Shown here: piece after piece, positions 35,972 to 44,861 of the stretch
Numbering within the stretch: position 1 is the first letter of the stretch
How the letters are laid out: each line of letters opens with the position of its first letter
Source: Afipia birgiae 34632
GTDB taxonomy: Bacteria > Pseudomonadota > Alphaproteobacteria > Rhizobiales > Xanthobacteraceae
Assembly (NCBI RefSeq): GCF_000308295.2
Contig: NZ_HG326652.1
Span: forward strand, 1,676,109-1,740,108
Reading direction: 5' to 3'
Length of the DNA: 64,000 nucleotides
Translations under genes and position numbers: made by a program
The notes under the pieces: model-generated
Database searches by the model: none
The model's input: the letters and a program-made list of their open reading frames with translations, nothing else
Told to the model about the DNA's origin: nothing

Positions 35972-37861
35972 TCAAGCTTGAGTTTCGACGATCCGTCGGC
36001 GTTGACGCGGTCGCCGGCTAGATAGCCTGCCGTCCACGTTGGCTGCAAGTCGGTCCGGTTCGCGTTCGAACTGATCAGTGAAATCTCGATGCAGGAACTT
36101 CAAGTAGTCTTTCTCAGTCGTTGTTAGCGGGCGAGGTTTCGTCTCAAGAATCCTCGTTTTCTGATTTTGCGTTGGAAGGGTGAATTGTTCGACGGCACCA
36201 GCAAGATCGCGACTTTCAAATTTTTCGTACGCCGATTTCACCTTCCGTTCCACATCTTGATGACCCAACAGTGCGTCGATAATTCTATCGGGCATGTTCA
36301 GCACGCCTAGCTGAGATCTGAACAAATGGCGGAAGCTGTGAAAGGTGACCTCCACGGGCAATTCCAGCTTGGTTTTCAGACGCGAAAACTCGCGAGAGAA
36401 CGACGCAGTCATCGTTCCATTAGACCCGTTCGGCTCGAGTTCCGGAAAGAGATAGATCGACTTCCTCCTCGCGTCAGGGTCTTCAAGTTCTCCGAGACGA
36501 CGCCTAACCAACCTTTCCAACCCGTGCTTTATGAGCCAGGAATGTACGGGTATTTCTCGTTCGGCGGCCGGCGTCTTTGGTTTCCAAGCGTCGGTGGCGG
36601 CGACCTGCATGACCAAGAGGGATTTCTTGGAAGGCGCTACCGGGTCAGCCAGAAAGAAGTCATGCTTCGGCCTGAGCCGGGCAATCTCCTCCAGCCGCAT
36701 CCCCGAGAAAAGCGCGATGAGCGGGATCCAGTGCCGAGCGCTGTCCTTCGTTTCCGCCAGATACTCCTTGCTCCCGAACAGCGTCAGCAACTCATCCTTC
36801 GTCCATTTCCTTCGCTCGCCTGGATCGATGTTGAACTGCTGGCCCGAAAATGGATTGTGCGCAACGTATTCTTCGACTTGGAGCCACTTGAAGTACTGAT
36901 TCAATCCCGAGAAATGCCTTTTGATAGTCTTATCTTTGATCGGATTGAGCTGGGATTGTTCCTTCCGTTTGAGTTCCTCAAGATAGGTTCGGGCTGGTCC
37001 GGCGGAAGCCTTTCCGTGGGTCTTGCCGTGAGAACTCGGCAGCAATTCCAATGCTTCCTTGAATTGCTGCGCCATTTTTTTATCGACTGCGGTGAGCACC
37101 GGGTCGTTCATGATGCTGCTGAACAATCGATATGTCGTTCGCATTTGAGCCAGGGTTTGTTTCGTCAACGCCGCGCGGCCTGATTTTACCAGACGGCGCG
37201 GTCTGGCCTTTTGCCTCCAGGCAATGAACGCTTCGATCATCTCGGAGAATCGAGCCCCAGCTTTCGCGCGTGGAAGCTGCTGGATTTCCTGATAATGGCT
37301 GAGACTCTTGATCTGTTCCTGAACCGCGCGCTGAGCTTCGCGATTGACGGCCAGAACGATACGTTGGGGATGGATGCCGAGGTCTTGGGGGGCCGCCCAA
37401 TCATCAAAGTCTATGAAGCCAGTTCGGTAAAGGAAGTTGTTGAGGCATTCGAGTAACAGCGTGTGCCGGCTTGCGGCTCTTTTGTCGGGAGTGTTGCCCA
37501 AAGGGAGTTGCTGGTCGTGGATTATCCCATCGACCTCCTCCTTGAAAATATCTGGCTGTGGCAAGCTATAGAGGGCCGCTGGCCGCATTGCCTTGATCTT
37601 CTCCGCGAACCCGCCGGCCTGATCAAGATAGAACCTCGCCGCTGCAGCGAGTTGGTCGTCTGAAACCTCTGGGTAGCGCGCCATCGCGAAGAGCATCTCC
37701 GTCCCGTGAAATAGGTAGAGCAGACGCTGCCTCGCGATCCGCACGGAGGTTGTACCCAATGATCGGTAAATCTCGCGTTTGCCGACACGGTGAACGATTT
37801 CATCCGGAACGCGCCGCCGGAAAAGATAAAGGTCTCCACTTTTTCTGAGATACTGGTGCAT
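35972..37861 (-). CDS. Tyrosine recombinase (DUF6538-type integrase)
   Basis: A 629-residue phage-type integrase. The N terminus has the DUF6538 motif YLRKSGDLYLFRRRVPDEIV. The core-binding domain spans about 210-350 and the catalytic domain about 355-560. Active-site residues are visible: Arg in SGMRLEEIARLR, His-x-x-Arg in TFHSFRHLFRSQLG, His in LLGHQDVERKVKSAYEKF with the Tyr nucleophile. A basic tail (SSRRPRQRRRIVE) closes it. It is complete and probably active. The right repeat block starts 92 bases upstream of its start codon, in keeping with an adjacent attachment site. Confidence 0.88.
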   Translation of the reverse strand: MHQYLRKSGDLYLFRRRVPDEIVHRVGKREIYRSLGTTSVRIARQRLLYLFHGTEMLFAMARYPEVSDDQLAAAARFYLDQAGGFAEKIKAMRPAALYSLPQPDIFKEEVDGIIHDQQLPLGNTPDKRAASRHTLLLECLNNFLYRTGFIDFDDWAAPQDLGIHPQRIVLAVNREAQRAVQEQIKSLSHYQEIQQLPRAKAGARFSEMIEAFIAWRQKARPRRLVKSGRAALTKQTLAQMRTTYRLFSSIMNDPVLTAVDKKMAQQFKEALELLPSSHGKTHGKASAGPARTYLEELKRKEQSQLNPIKDKTIKRHFSGLNQYFKWLQVEEYVAHNPFSGQQFNIDPGERRKWTKDELLTLFGSKEYLAETKDSARHWIPLIALFSGMRLEEIARLRPKHDFFLADPVAPSKKSLLVMQVAATDAWKPKTPAAEREIPVHSWLIKHGLERLVRRRLGELEDPDARRKSIYLFPELEPNGSNGTMTASFSREFSRLKTKLELPVEVTFHSFRHLFRSQLGVLNMPDRIIDALLGHQDVERKVKSAYEKFESRDLAGAVEQFTLPTQNQKTRILETKPRPLTTTEKDYLKFLHRDFTDQFEREPDRLAANVDGRLSSRRPRQRRRIVETQA

Positions 37862-37952
37862 CCGAACCGACCCACAATTGTGGGGTCAGTCCTTGGGGTT
37901 AACCAAAGACCAAACCCGTAAGTGGTTGATTCGATGAAAAAACCCGACCGTT

Positions 37953-38200
37953 TGGCTGGCGATGGAGTGCTGATCGCGCCGGTCTCCGCGCCAATTCCCT
38001 GCTAACAGGGAATTCTACAGGGAAATTCGCGAATTTGGCCCCCGCAGAGCGCGTTGGAGGCAAGAAACCGCAGCGCCACAGCGATTTCCGGGATATTTCC
38101 CTAGAAAATTAACAGGGAGGACATTTCGAGGAACAGGGAAACTTCGCGCGCGCAACAGGGATTTTCGGAACAGGTAGGGCCAAATTGCAAAGCGAGCGCG
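37953..38200 (+). repeat. ACAGGGAA-rich repeat block, right copy
   Basis: Starts TGGCTGGC, has AATTCCCTG forty bases later and then repeated AACAGGGAA-type motifs at about 38003, 38108, 38132 and 38154. It is a diverged direct copy of the block at 29369 and lies between the integrase and the acyl-CoA carboxylase remnant. It probably contains the recombination site. Confidence 0.6.
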
Positions 38201-38237
38201 GATTCGATTTCCAACCTATACAAGTTAGGTCACTTCG

Positions 38238-39440
38238 TTACGGCCTGAACGAGAACTGCGGAGGGCCGAGTTGATGCATCAGACCGGGACGCACAAGCTC
38301 GATCCAGTCGCACAACCGCGACCGCGTTTCGCGCGGGTGGATGAGGTCGTGGACCGAGAAGGCCTCGGCTTTGCCAAACGGAGATTGCAGCGCGGCGAAC
38401 TGGTCTTCAAGTTCAAGCCGTTTTGCAGCGGGATCTGCGGCCGCGGCAATCTCATGCCGGAATGCAAGCGCGACACCACCTTCCACCGGCAGCGCACCGC
38501 TTTCGGCCGATGGCCATGCCAGTACATGACAACCCGATGGCATGTGGGCATAGTTGGCAAGCCCCATGCTCTTGCGCACCAGAACCGCCGCCCAGGGGAT
38601 CGTGGACAGCGCTACAGAAATCAGCGCCGACGCGCCGTGCCTGATGGTGGCGTCGCAATCCGCATCGGGACCAATCATAAAGCCGGGCTCATCCACGAAG
38701 GTCACGATCGGCTGATGGAACGTCTGGCACAGGTCGACGAATTTCCGCAGCTTCTGGACTCCCGCGGCAGTGAGCGATCCAGCATTGTGCTTTGGGTCGC
38801 TGGCGAAGATGCCGACGACACAACCTGACAGCCGCGCGAAGCCGGTGATCTGGCCGGGGCCGTATTTCTTGCCTATCTCGAAGAACGAGCCGCGATCGAC
38901 AATCGCCTCGACCACTTGCCGCATGTTGTAGATACGCTTGCGGTTGGCGGGAATAATGTGGGCAAGTTCTGGCGCTTCGCGGTTGGCCGGATCGTCGGTC
39001 GCGGCGCGCGGCGCCAACTCCCAGACGTTCTGCGGCATGTAGGACAAAAAGCGCTTAATGGATTCGAAGGCCGCGTCCTCATCCTCGACCACGTCATCGA
39101 CAAGACCGCTTTTTTCGTGGATCTGCGCGCCACCCAGTTCTTCCTTCGTTAGCTTGACGCCGAGCGCACGCTCGACCAGCGCCGGACCGCCGGTCAGGAT
39201 TTGCGATGTGGTCCGCGTCATCACCGTGTAGTGCGAGGCGACAAGTCGGCCGGCCGGAAATCCGGCAACCGCACCAACCGCAGCGCTCGCAACCGGCACG
39301 GTTCCAAGGCACCGCGCGATGGATTCGAAACGGCTGCGTTCGTAGACCGCTCCGGGGAGGGTTTTACCCCTTTTGCCTCCGGTCCCCGTGATGCTCGCGC
39401 CAGAACCTTCATGAAACAGCCGTATGCCGCTTCCTTGCCA
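38238..39440 (-). pseudogene. Acyl-CoA carboxylase carboxyltransferase subunit, 5'-truncated
   Basis: The frame encodes the last roughly 400 of the expected 510 residues of a biotin-dependent acyl-CoA carboxylase beta subunit. Visible are IRLFHEGSGASITGTGGK, VPVASAAVGAVAGFPAGRLV, ALGVKLTKEELGGAQIHEKS, IVTFVDEPGFMIGPDAD and a normal C terminus. Reading back, a TGA stops the frame near 39440 and no start or N-terminal CoA-binding part can be found. A GTG at 39299 could start a shorter product but would drop conserved sequence. No biotin carboxylase partner is adjacent. Confidence 0.7.
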
Positions 39441-39674
39441 TCGATCTCATCCTCCATCCGAAAATCATACTTCAGGGAGGACCACTTCAAAGGGGGCAGA
39501 TCAACCCGATTCGATATCAGTTGCCAGCAAGACTGGGTTTCCGACAGGGACACCCGTTCTTATTCGCCGTGCCGGCCCTCGACGCGCCGACGTTTGCCTT
39601 GCAATCTGCAACAGGCAGGCACGAGACGATTTCGCAGCCGAGATGTGAACGACCATATCCAGCTTTCACACCAC

Positions 39675-39995
39675 TCATCGTGCCGAAATATCAGTTGGCA
39701 TTGGATGCATATGCAGCAACGCAGATCGAATGTCCTCGCTTGTCAGCTCCCAGTCGTTGTCGAAATTCGCGACGATCTCTTTCATGAACCTCTCGGTCAT
39801 CGACAACGCCTTCTGTTGATCGCCGTAATATTCGTTCAGTATTGCCAAAGACAATTGCATTGGCTCATCGCCTTCGTAACTCCATTCAAAGAAGCCGCTG
39901 CCATAAGTCCTGATATGGAGAACGTGATCCAGCGACTGCCCATCGACCGTCACGCGCACTCCGTCAATCGATCTCGTTCCCTTGAAAATACTCAT
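39675..39995 (-). CDS. DUF6166-family protein
   Basis: A 106-residue soluble acidic protein beginning MSIFKGTRSIDGVRVTVDGQ, with FFEWSYEGDEPMQLSLAIL and IVANFDNDWELTSEDIRSAL, the features of DUF6166. Function is unknown. It stands alone between the carboxylase remnant and the SDR module. The start at 39995 is chosen because family homology starts there; the frame is open further upstream. Confidence 0.7.
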   Translation of the reverse strand: MSIFKGTRSIDGVRVTVDGQSLDHVLHIRTYGSGFFEWSYEGDEPMQLSLAILNEYYGDQQKALSMTERFMKEIVANFDNDWELTSEDIRSALLHMHPMPTDISAR

Positions 39996-40077
39996 GTCCT
40001 TGCCCTTCAAGCCTTTGCACGGGTATCGAACACAGGCCGCACGTACAGGCACCTATCGCGACAACCGCTCACAACCG

Positions 40078-40839
40078 TCACGAAAATGCTCGATATGCCA
40101 GAAACCCGCCATCCACCGGAAGTTCGACGCCGTTAACGTACGAAGCTTCATCGGATGACAGGAAGGCGATGGCTTCAGCGACTTCGGGAAAAAGACCAGT
40201 GCGCCCTAACGGGACCGACTTCAGAAGCTTTGGACGCAACTCCGGGTCGGCAGATGCAACAGATGTGCGCATCGGCGGCATCCACCCGGGAATAACCGCG
40301 TTGGAGCGGATGTTGTCCTTCGCGTAGTATCCCGATGCTGACTTCACGAGAAGAAGTATTGCCGCCTTTGCCGCATTGTATCCCATGTGGACGTAATCCG
40401 CGCCAACCTTTCCCGCGATGGATGAGACGGCAACGATTGATCCACCGCCAGCCTGGGCAATGGCCGGTGCTGAATGTTTGATGCCAAGGAACGTTCCACG
40501 AGCGTGGATCGCAATGAGACGATCAAAATATTCCGTATCCATGACATCCGGAATCATCCCGCTGATCCCCGCATTGCTAACAAGCCCGTCGAGCCTGCCA
40601 TAGCTGGATACAGCGAAATTCACCGCACCGATCCAATCCGATTCATTGCAAACATCGAGATGAAAGACCGACGCAGATCCACCATCAGAAATGATCGACT
40701 GAGCAACTCGCGAAGCGTCTTCATCGAGTATGTCGCCGATAACAATGTTAGCTCCTTTGCGCGCCATAAGGCGCGCAGCGCTCTCACCAAGGCCGCTCGC
40801 CGCGCCGGAAATAAGAAAAGTCTTGCCCTGCAGCTTCAT
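40078..40839 (-). CDS. Short-chain dehydrogenase/reductase
   Basis: A 253-residue classical SDR with the nucleotide-binding GAASGLGESAARLMARKG, an acidic residue after beta-2 (VIGDILDED) that favours NAD, the NAG motif (LVSNAGISG) and the catalytic Ser (VSSIAGKVG) and Tyr-x-x-x-Lys (MGYNAAKAAIL). The C terminus has VNGVELPVDGGF. The substrate is unknown; the neighbouring fatty acid hydroxylase suggests an alcohol made by hydroxylation. GAGGA precedes the ATG. It is the last gene of a leftward four-gene module. Confidence 0.88.
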   Translation of the reverse strand: MKLQGKTFLISGAASGLGESAARLMARKGANIVIGDILDEDASRVAQSIISDGGSASVFHLDVCNESDWIGAVNFAVSSYGRLDGLVSNAGISGMIPDVMDTEYFDRLIAIHARGTFLGIKHSAPAIAQAGGGSIVAVSSIAGKVGADYVHMGYNAAKAAILLLVKSASGYYAKDNIRSNAVIPGWMPPMRTSVASADPELRPKLLKSVPLGRTGLFPEVAEAIAFLSSDEASYVNGVELPVDGGFLAYRAFS

Positions 40840-40896
40840 TAAAAGTCCTCATCTCTCGGTGACGCCGTAACACGTTGTTCTACTAAGGCAACGTTC

Positions 40897-41082
40897 CTAT
40901 TTGTTGACCTGACTTTTCGGTTTGACATCGGGAAAGACCCATATGGCAAAAACCACGAACAGGCCAACCCCCACGGATACCAAAGCCGGTGCAATTAGTC
41001 CGATGCGATAGTCGTAAGCTGCGATACAGCAGGCAACAGCAAGAACAAGAATCGAAATCACAGACTTTATTTTGGCCATCAT
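40897..41082 (-). CDS. Small membrane protein
   Basis: A 61-residue protein with two hydrophobic segments (VISILVLAVACCIAAYDY and ALVSVGVGLFVVFAIWVF) and a short polar tail ending PKSQVNK. No family recognised. GAGGAA lies eight bases before the start and the gene fits tightly between the 140-residue membrane protein (15-base gap) and the SDR gene, so it is very likely real. Confidence 0.65.
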   Translation of the reverse strand: MMAKIKSVISILVLAVACCIAAYDYRIGLIAPALVSVGVGLFVVFAIWVFPDVKPKSQVNK

Positions 41083-41097
41083 GATCTTATTCCTCGC

Positions 41098-41520
41098 TCA
41101 AATCATCGACAGCGTAGCTGCGACAGAAGAGGATCGACAAAGCATCACCAGCGCGACTGCTTGAACGCAGAGCAAGACCGTCAATCCACCGCGGCTGTCG
41201 ATCCAACGCTCGGGAAACACATCAAGGATGGCAGGCACAAAGAGGAATATCCAACTTGCCATAAGAATGATGCTCGATACGCGAAGGGTAAGCGCAGCAA
41301 ACAAAGCCGTTCCTGCGAGTAGCAAGAAGAGCAAGAAGATGTTCACGACCACCAGGCCAGTTCCGCTCGGGGTCGAGAGATTGTTTGCTCGCACACCCAA
41401 GGGCAGCATGCCGGAAATTGTCAGCCCGCTTAGACAACAGGCCAGCCAAAGAATGGAGAACCATCCCAGCGACACGAGATCCGGCTCCACTGTACGGGCA
41501 ATCGAAAGCGCAGCTTCCAT
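41098..41520 (-). CDS. Four-helix membrane protein of unknown function
   Basis: A 140-residue protein with four hydrophobic segments: SLGWFSILWLACCLSGLTI, VVVNIFLLFLLLAGTALFA, SSIILMASWIFLFVPAIL and GLTVLLCVQAVALVML. I recognise no family. GGGAG eight bases upstream supports the ATG at 41520. It lies between the fatty acid hydroxylase (45-base gap) and the 61-residue membrane protein, and the three may form one membrane complex. Confidence 0.65.
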   Translation of the reverse strand: MEAALSIARTVEPDLVSLGWFSILWLACCLSGLTISGMLPLGVRANNLSTPSGTGLVVVNIFLLFLLLAGTALFAALTLRVSSIILMASWIFLFVPAILDVFPERWIDSRGGLTVLLCVQAVALVMLCRSSSVAATLSMI

Positions 41521-41565
41521 CGACGTTGCTCCCAACTTGCAATTTACTCAAAGCGACAGGCAAGC

Positions 41566-42411
41566 TCACTGGCTTTCCGCCAAGCGCTGCAATTTTAGCG
41601 TCGGTGTTTTTGCTGTTTTTCGCAGGCCCGACTTTACGTGCTTCCAGCTATTTCCATTGAAGACGTGTCCGAAGAAGCCGCGATCGAGATCGGACGTACC
41701 GTAGACCCAATCGAAAATCGGCGTTCCGATGCCCATATTGACTTCCATCATAATGGAGTGGTCATGATGGGCTTTATGATGCCTGCGCGCGGTGTTAACG
41801 ATCGGACAGTTGATCAGGAACCAATTGTCTTCGACGTGGCAGCAAAAATGAACGAACTCGTACCACATATAACTGCCAATCACGCTCGCCATGACAAGCC
41901 AGCCAACGTTTGACGAGACGAGCAGACCGCAGATCACGGCGCTAGGCAGAGCAACGAGAAGCATGGTGGCCATTGTGAACGGCGGGAAGAAGGTGACACG
42001 CCAGTCCATGTGATCAGCAAAGCGCATCTCGTGGTCCGTGAAGAACTGATGATGCTGCAGCGTATGGCGATTGTAGAGCTCACGAAGCGCCCCATTCTGC
42101 GCAGGCCGGTGAAGCCACACACGATGGGCCCAGTATTCTCCGAACTGGTACGTCAAGAAAACAACAGGAACGGCGCCCCACGCCCACCACGCAACGTCAT
42201 GCAAATTGGCAGCGCAGACGTAAATTACGGCGAAGCCGGAAACGAAGATCACAGCGACGTGAAGCCAGCCGTTATACCAAGTGGCGATCTGTTGACGATA
42301 GGTCGCACGATACGCGCGCTGCCTATCGGACATGGCTGATTTCTGCAGTTCCACGACCTTCCCTCCATCTAGCCGGATCAATTCAAGACCATCAGTCCCG
42401 CTTGCCGACAT
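41566..42411 (-). CDS. Sterol desaturase / fatty acid hydroxylase superfamily protein
   Basis: A membrane di-iron enzyme of about 281 residues. The histidine boxes that bind the iron pair are present: EYWAHRVWLHR, NRHTLQHHQFF, HFCCHVED and ARRHHKAHHDHS. Hydrophobic helices lie at WLHVAVIFVSGFAVIYVCA and at TMATMLLVALPSAVICGLLV. It probably hydroxylates or desaturates a lipid. The start is uncertain; I use 42411 (MSASGTDGL), with 42333 as an alternative, since neither has a strong ribosome site. It is first in the leftward module and diverges from the GntR regulator. Confidence 0.82.
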   Translation of the reverse strand: MSASGTDGLELIRLDGGKVVELQKSAMSDRQRAYRATYRQQIATWYNGWLHVAVIFVSGFAVIYVCAANLHDVAWWAWGAVPVVFLTYQFGEYWAHRVWLHRPAQNGALRELYNRHTLQHHQFFTDHEMRFADHMDWRVTFFPPFTMATMLLVALPSAVICGLLVSSNVGWLVMASVIGSYMWYEFVHFCCHVEDNWFLINCPIVNTARRHHKAHHDHSIMMEVNMGIGTPIFDWVYGTSDLDRGFFGHVFNGNSWKHVKSGLRKTAKTPTLKLQRLAESQ

Positions 42412-42535
42412 CTGAAATTTCAGTTGTCGCCCACATAGCCTCGGGGCGCGACACATGTCAAGTCTGTTGCAGTGGGCCCCCTCTACCGCGCGGCTGAGGG
42501 GTCATTTGCGTCGTTGCGATCGGACAAATGTTAGC

Positions 42536-42549
42536 TATGTGTACTCATA
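42536..42549. promoter_or_regulatory. Palindromic operator candidate between hydroxylase and gntR genes
   Basis: TATGTGTACTCATA is palindromic in 12 of 14 positions around a central GTAC. It lies 33 bases before the GntR start and about 125 bases before the divergent hydroxylase gene, the expected place for a GntR site governing both. Confidence 0.4.
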
Positions 42550-42582
42550 TTGATCCATCCAAATCGAGAGAGCCATGGTCTG

Positions 42583-43278
42583 ATGCTTCGCAAACATCAT
42601 GTTCACAAACGACAAAAGCCGTTCGCAGCCGACGACGATGATTCAAATATCAGTCTGGCCGACCACGCCTATCGGGCTTTGGAGGAGATGATCGTTACCT
42701 TGCGATTGCAGCCGGGAGCAGCGCTTTCCGAACAAACTCTTGCCGGCCAATTGAGCATGGGCAGAACACCGATACGTGAAGCCTTGCGACGTCTGGAACG
42801 CGAAGGTTTGGTTCTCATTCTTCCACGAAGGGGAGTTCTGGTCAGCGAATTGAACGTTCACAAGCAGCTTAGTCTTCTGGAAATGCGAAGGGAGACTGAA
42901 CGTTTGCTTGCGCGACTGTCCGCCGAACGCGCCAGTCCAGAACAGAGGAAGGAATTTGCTAACATCGGCTCGAATCTGCGGCAGCTTACCGAGGACACCG
43001 ATGAAACGATATTTGGTCGCTGGGACAATCGACTGACCGAGCTGGAATATGAGGCGTCTCAAAATGAGTTTGCTGCTAAATCCATGGCGTTACTGCACGG
43101 CCTATCGAGGCGATTTTGGGTGAAGTATCATAGAAGACATGCAAGCTTGGTTGATACCGCCGTGTTGCACGCGAATTTGGCCGAACAAATTTGCAGAGGT
43201 AACGCGAAATCAGCAGCGGCAGCATCCGATAAATTATTGGATTATATCGAGGAATTTACCAGAAACACTGTCGTGTAG
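42583..43278 (+). CDS. GntR-family regulator with FCD domain
   Basis: A 231-residue regulator. The winged helix is at about residues 20-85 (LADHAYRALEEMIVTLRLQP, then LAGQLSMGRTPIREALRRLE and GLVLILPRRGVLVSEL). The all-helical FCD ligand domain follows, with WDNRLTELEYEASQN and HRRHASLVDTAVLHANLAEQ, the latter in the position of the usual His metal ligand segment. It probably represses the divergent lipid-modification module in response to a carboxylic acid. I use the ATG at 42583; a TTG at 42550 is in frame upstream. Confidence 0.85.
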   Translation: MLRKHHVHKRQKPFAADDDDSNISLADHAYRALEEMIVTLRLQPGAALSEQTLAGQLSMGRTPIREALRRLEREGLVLILPRRGVLVSELNVHKQLSLLEMRRETERLLARLSAERASPEQRKEFANIGSNLRQLTEDTDETIFGRWDNRLTELEYEASQNEFAAKSMALLHGLSRRFWVKYHRRHASLVDTAVLHANLAEQICRGNAKSAAAASDKLLDYIEEFTRNTVV

Positions 43279-43639
43279 CCTCAGTTCAGATTCCCGATGC
43301 CAGCGCGAATGGAAAGAAGGTGTCTAACTGAGAAGCGGACTTCTGGCTCGTCGTAGTCTTCAAAGGAACGAAAATGACACGCGGTTTGTCGACCAACGTT
43401 TCCTAACGATCACGAGATGCTGGCGCAGGGCCGTTTACGACGCGCTCTGCAATGATGTCACCTGGAGGTTGAGAAGGTTTCGAGCATTCGCGAGCGCGTC
43501 GACCTAAATCATGTTCGGTCAAAGAATGCGGATTCCCTTCGCAACCATGCCGTCAAACAGAAATCCGACACCTGCCGATTCGAATGTACGCAGCAGGGTC
43601 GCGAGCGTTCCAGAATACAATAGCGACTGACGTTGCCCC
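43279..43639. other. Non-coding stretch
   Basis: Nothing recognisable was seen between the GntR gene and the transposase scar; no frame has family features and no clear promoter or terminator could be picked out. Confidence 0.4.
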
Positions 43640-43985
43640 CATGTTTTATCCAGTTCTGAGTTCGCTCCGGCGGTTGGATTGGCCCGTGTGGGCGATGAAT
43701 GCGGATGACGTCTGCCATCCGAGCCGCGAGTGTGGACGGTTGTCGTTGTAGTCGTCGCGCCAGCCCCGCAAGCGCCACGCGGGCCTGGGCCAATGACGTG
43801 AACAATGTCTCGTTGAGCAATTCATCTCTGAGCCGACCGTTGAAGGATTCGATGAAGGCATTCTGCATGGGTTTCCCCGGCACGATGTAGTGCCATTCAA
43901 CACGGGTTTGATCAGCCCATGCCAGGATGGCGTTGCTGGTGAGTTCGCTGCCATTGTCGCTGACCACCATCTTCGGCTTAGCATC
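43640..43985 (-). pseudogene. IS3-family transposase OrfB scar
   Basis: Leftward reading from 43985 gives MVVSDNGSELTSNAILAWAD and PMQNAFIESFNGRLRDELL, then after a shift near 43755 GWRDDYNDNRPHSRLGWQT. These are the second half of an IS3-type DDE domain (second Asp and Glu present). The first half is absent and the frame is broken. It is unrelated in sequence to the two intact IS in the window. Confidence 0.8.
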
Positions 43986-44080
43986 GTGACACCGTCAACG
44001 AAAACACTCGCGCTGTTCGGAAGACATTCTATCGTTTTTGCTCCCGGCCATCACTGTCGGAGCCCCAGCCACGCTTTTCT

Positions 44081-44728
44081 CTATCTCGTTTTATGGCTGC
44101 TGAATTTCAACTCGTTGTATCGATCCAAAACGGTTTTGGTTGCCGCCGCCGTTAGAAGGCGCCCCGTCTCCGGCTCAAGTCCGCTACGATACCAAAGCAG
44201 CATATTTCCATCATGAAGCGACATAAAGGCGAGAACAAACTCCTTCGTGGAAGCTGCTTTCGGGATTTCCCCGCAAGCTTTAGCTTCGCTAAGAATCTCT
44301 TCGAGAACACCACGCAAGTTGTCGTATATCTTCGCTATCCGGTTAGTAACTTTTCCCTTGCGATTTGCTGATTCAATCGAGGTCAGCATCAGAATGGCTA
44401 GATCGTTGGGATAACTCGCAGCCCAGCGAGCTTGAGAAAAATTGAACTCGACGAACTTGTCAGCAGCGGATCCCGGACAACTTCTCACGACTTCAGCGGT
44501 CCTTGCGATAGAGCGCACCTCAATGTCGTCCAATATCTGAAGCAGGAGTCGTTCCTTGCTCTTAAAATAGTAGTAAACAGTACCCTTCGTAAATTTTGCG
44601 GCTGCAGCGATTTCCTCCAGACTCGCATTTGCGTAACCATTTCTCGCAAACAGACGAACGGCCGCCTCCTTGATCTGCACGATGCTGACGGCGGGATCAT
44701 TTCTTGTACGTCCCTTCGCCCTCACCAT
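44081..44728 (-). CDS. TetR-family regulator, likely repressor of the upstream catabolic operon
   Basis: A 215-residue TetR protein with the N-terminal helix-turn-helix AVRLFARNGYANASLEEIAA followed by TKGTVYYYFKSKERLL, and a helical ligand-binding part. It lies 133 bases after the substrate-binding protein gene, in the same direction as the ten-gene operon, so it may be cotranscribed with it or have its own promoter. A 14-base perfect palindrome over the operon promoter at 57454 is a suitable TetR site. The ligand would be an acyl-CoA or the transported acid. Confidence 0.85.
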   Translation of the reverse strand: MVRAKGRTRNDPAVSIVQIKEAAVRLFARNGYANASLEEIAAAAKFTKGTVYYYFKSKERLLLQILDDIEVRSIARTAEVVRSCPGSAADKFVEFNFSQARWAASYPNDLAILMLTSIESANRKGKVTNRIAKIYDNLRGVLEEILSEAKACGEIPKAASTKEFVLAFMSLHDGNMLLWYRSGLEPETGRLLTAAATKTVLDRYNELKFSSHKTR

Positions 44729-44861
44729 AAATCACCACTCCTGGTCGCGAATCTAAACCTCAATCGGACCACTATTTTAGGACTGACTCAAGAGCGCGGC
44801 CTAAAGAACCTCAGGGACGGCAATACTATCCAGCACTCGCCGCCCCTTTGGATTTCCTCGG

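Larger units (their letters stand above)
29369..38200. mobile_element. Probable integrative/mobilizable accessory segment
   Basis: About 8.8 kb bounded by two related direct repeat blocks. It carries a tyrosine integrase next to the right block, a mobC-like gene with a truncated relaxase, an IS and a stress-response cargo (folE, rpoE-chrR, DUF2177, second ECF sigma). No tRNA is seen at either end. The right flank is an already damaged acyl-CoA carboxylase gene. The boundaries are an inference from the repeats and the gene content. Confidence 0.45.

Noticed and set aside
35752-36048. A 98-codon minus-strand frame overlapping the integrase 3' end
   Set aside because: It overlaps the integrase in another frame, has no ribosome site and no family features.
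40880-40905. GGAAC on the minus strand before the small membrane protein region as an EcfG promoter
   Set aside because: The spacer to the nearest CGT is 18 bases and the match is incomplete; it also lies downstream of the gene's start.
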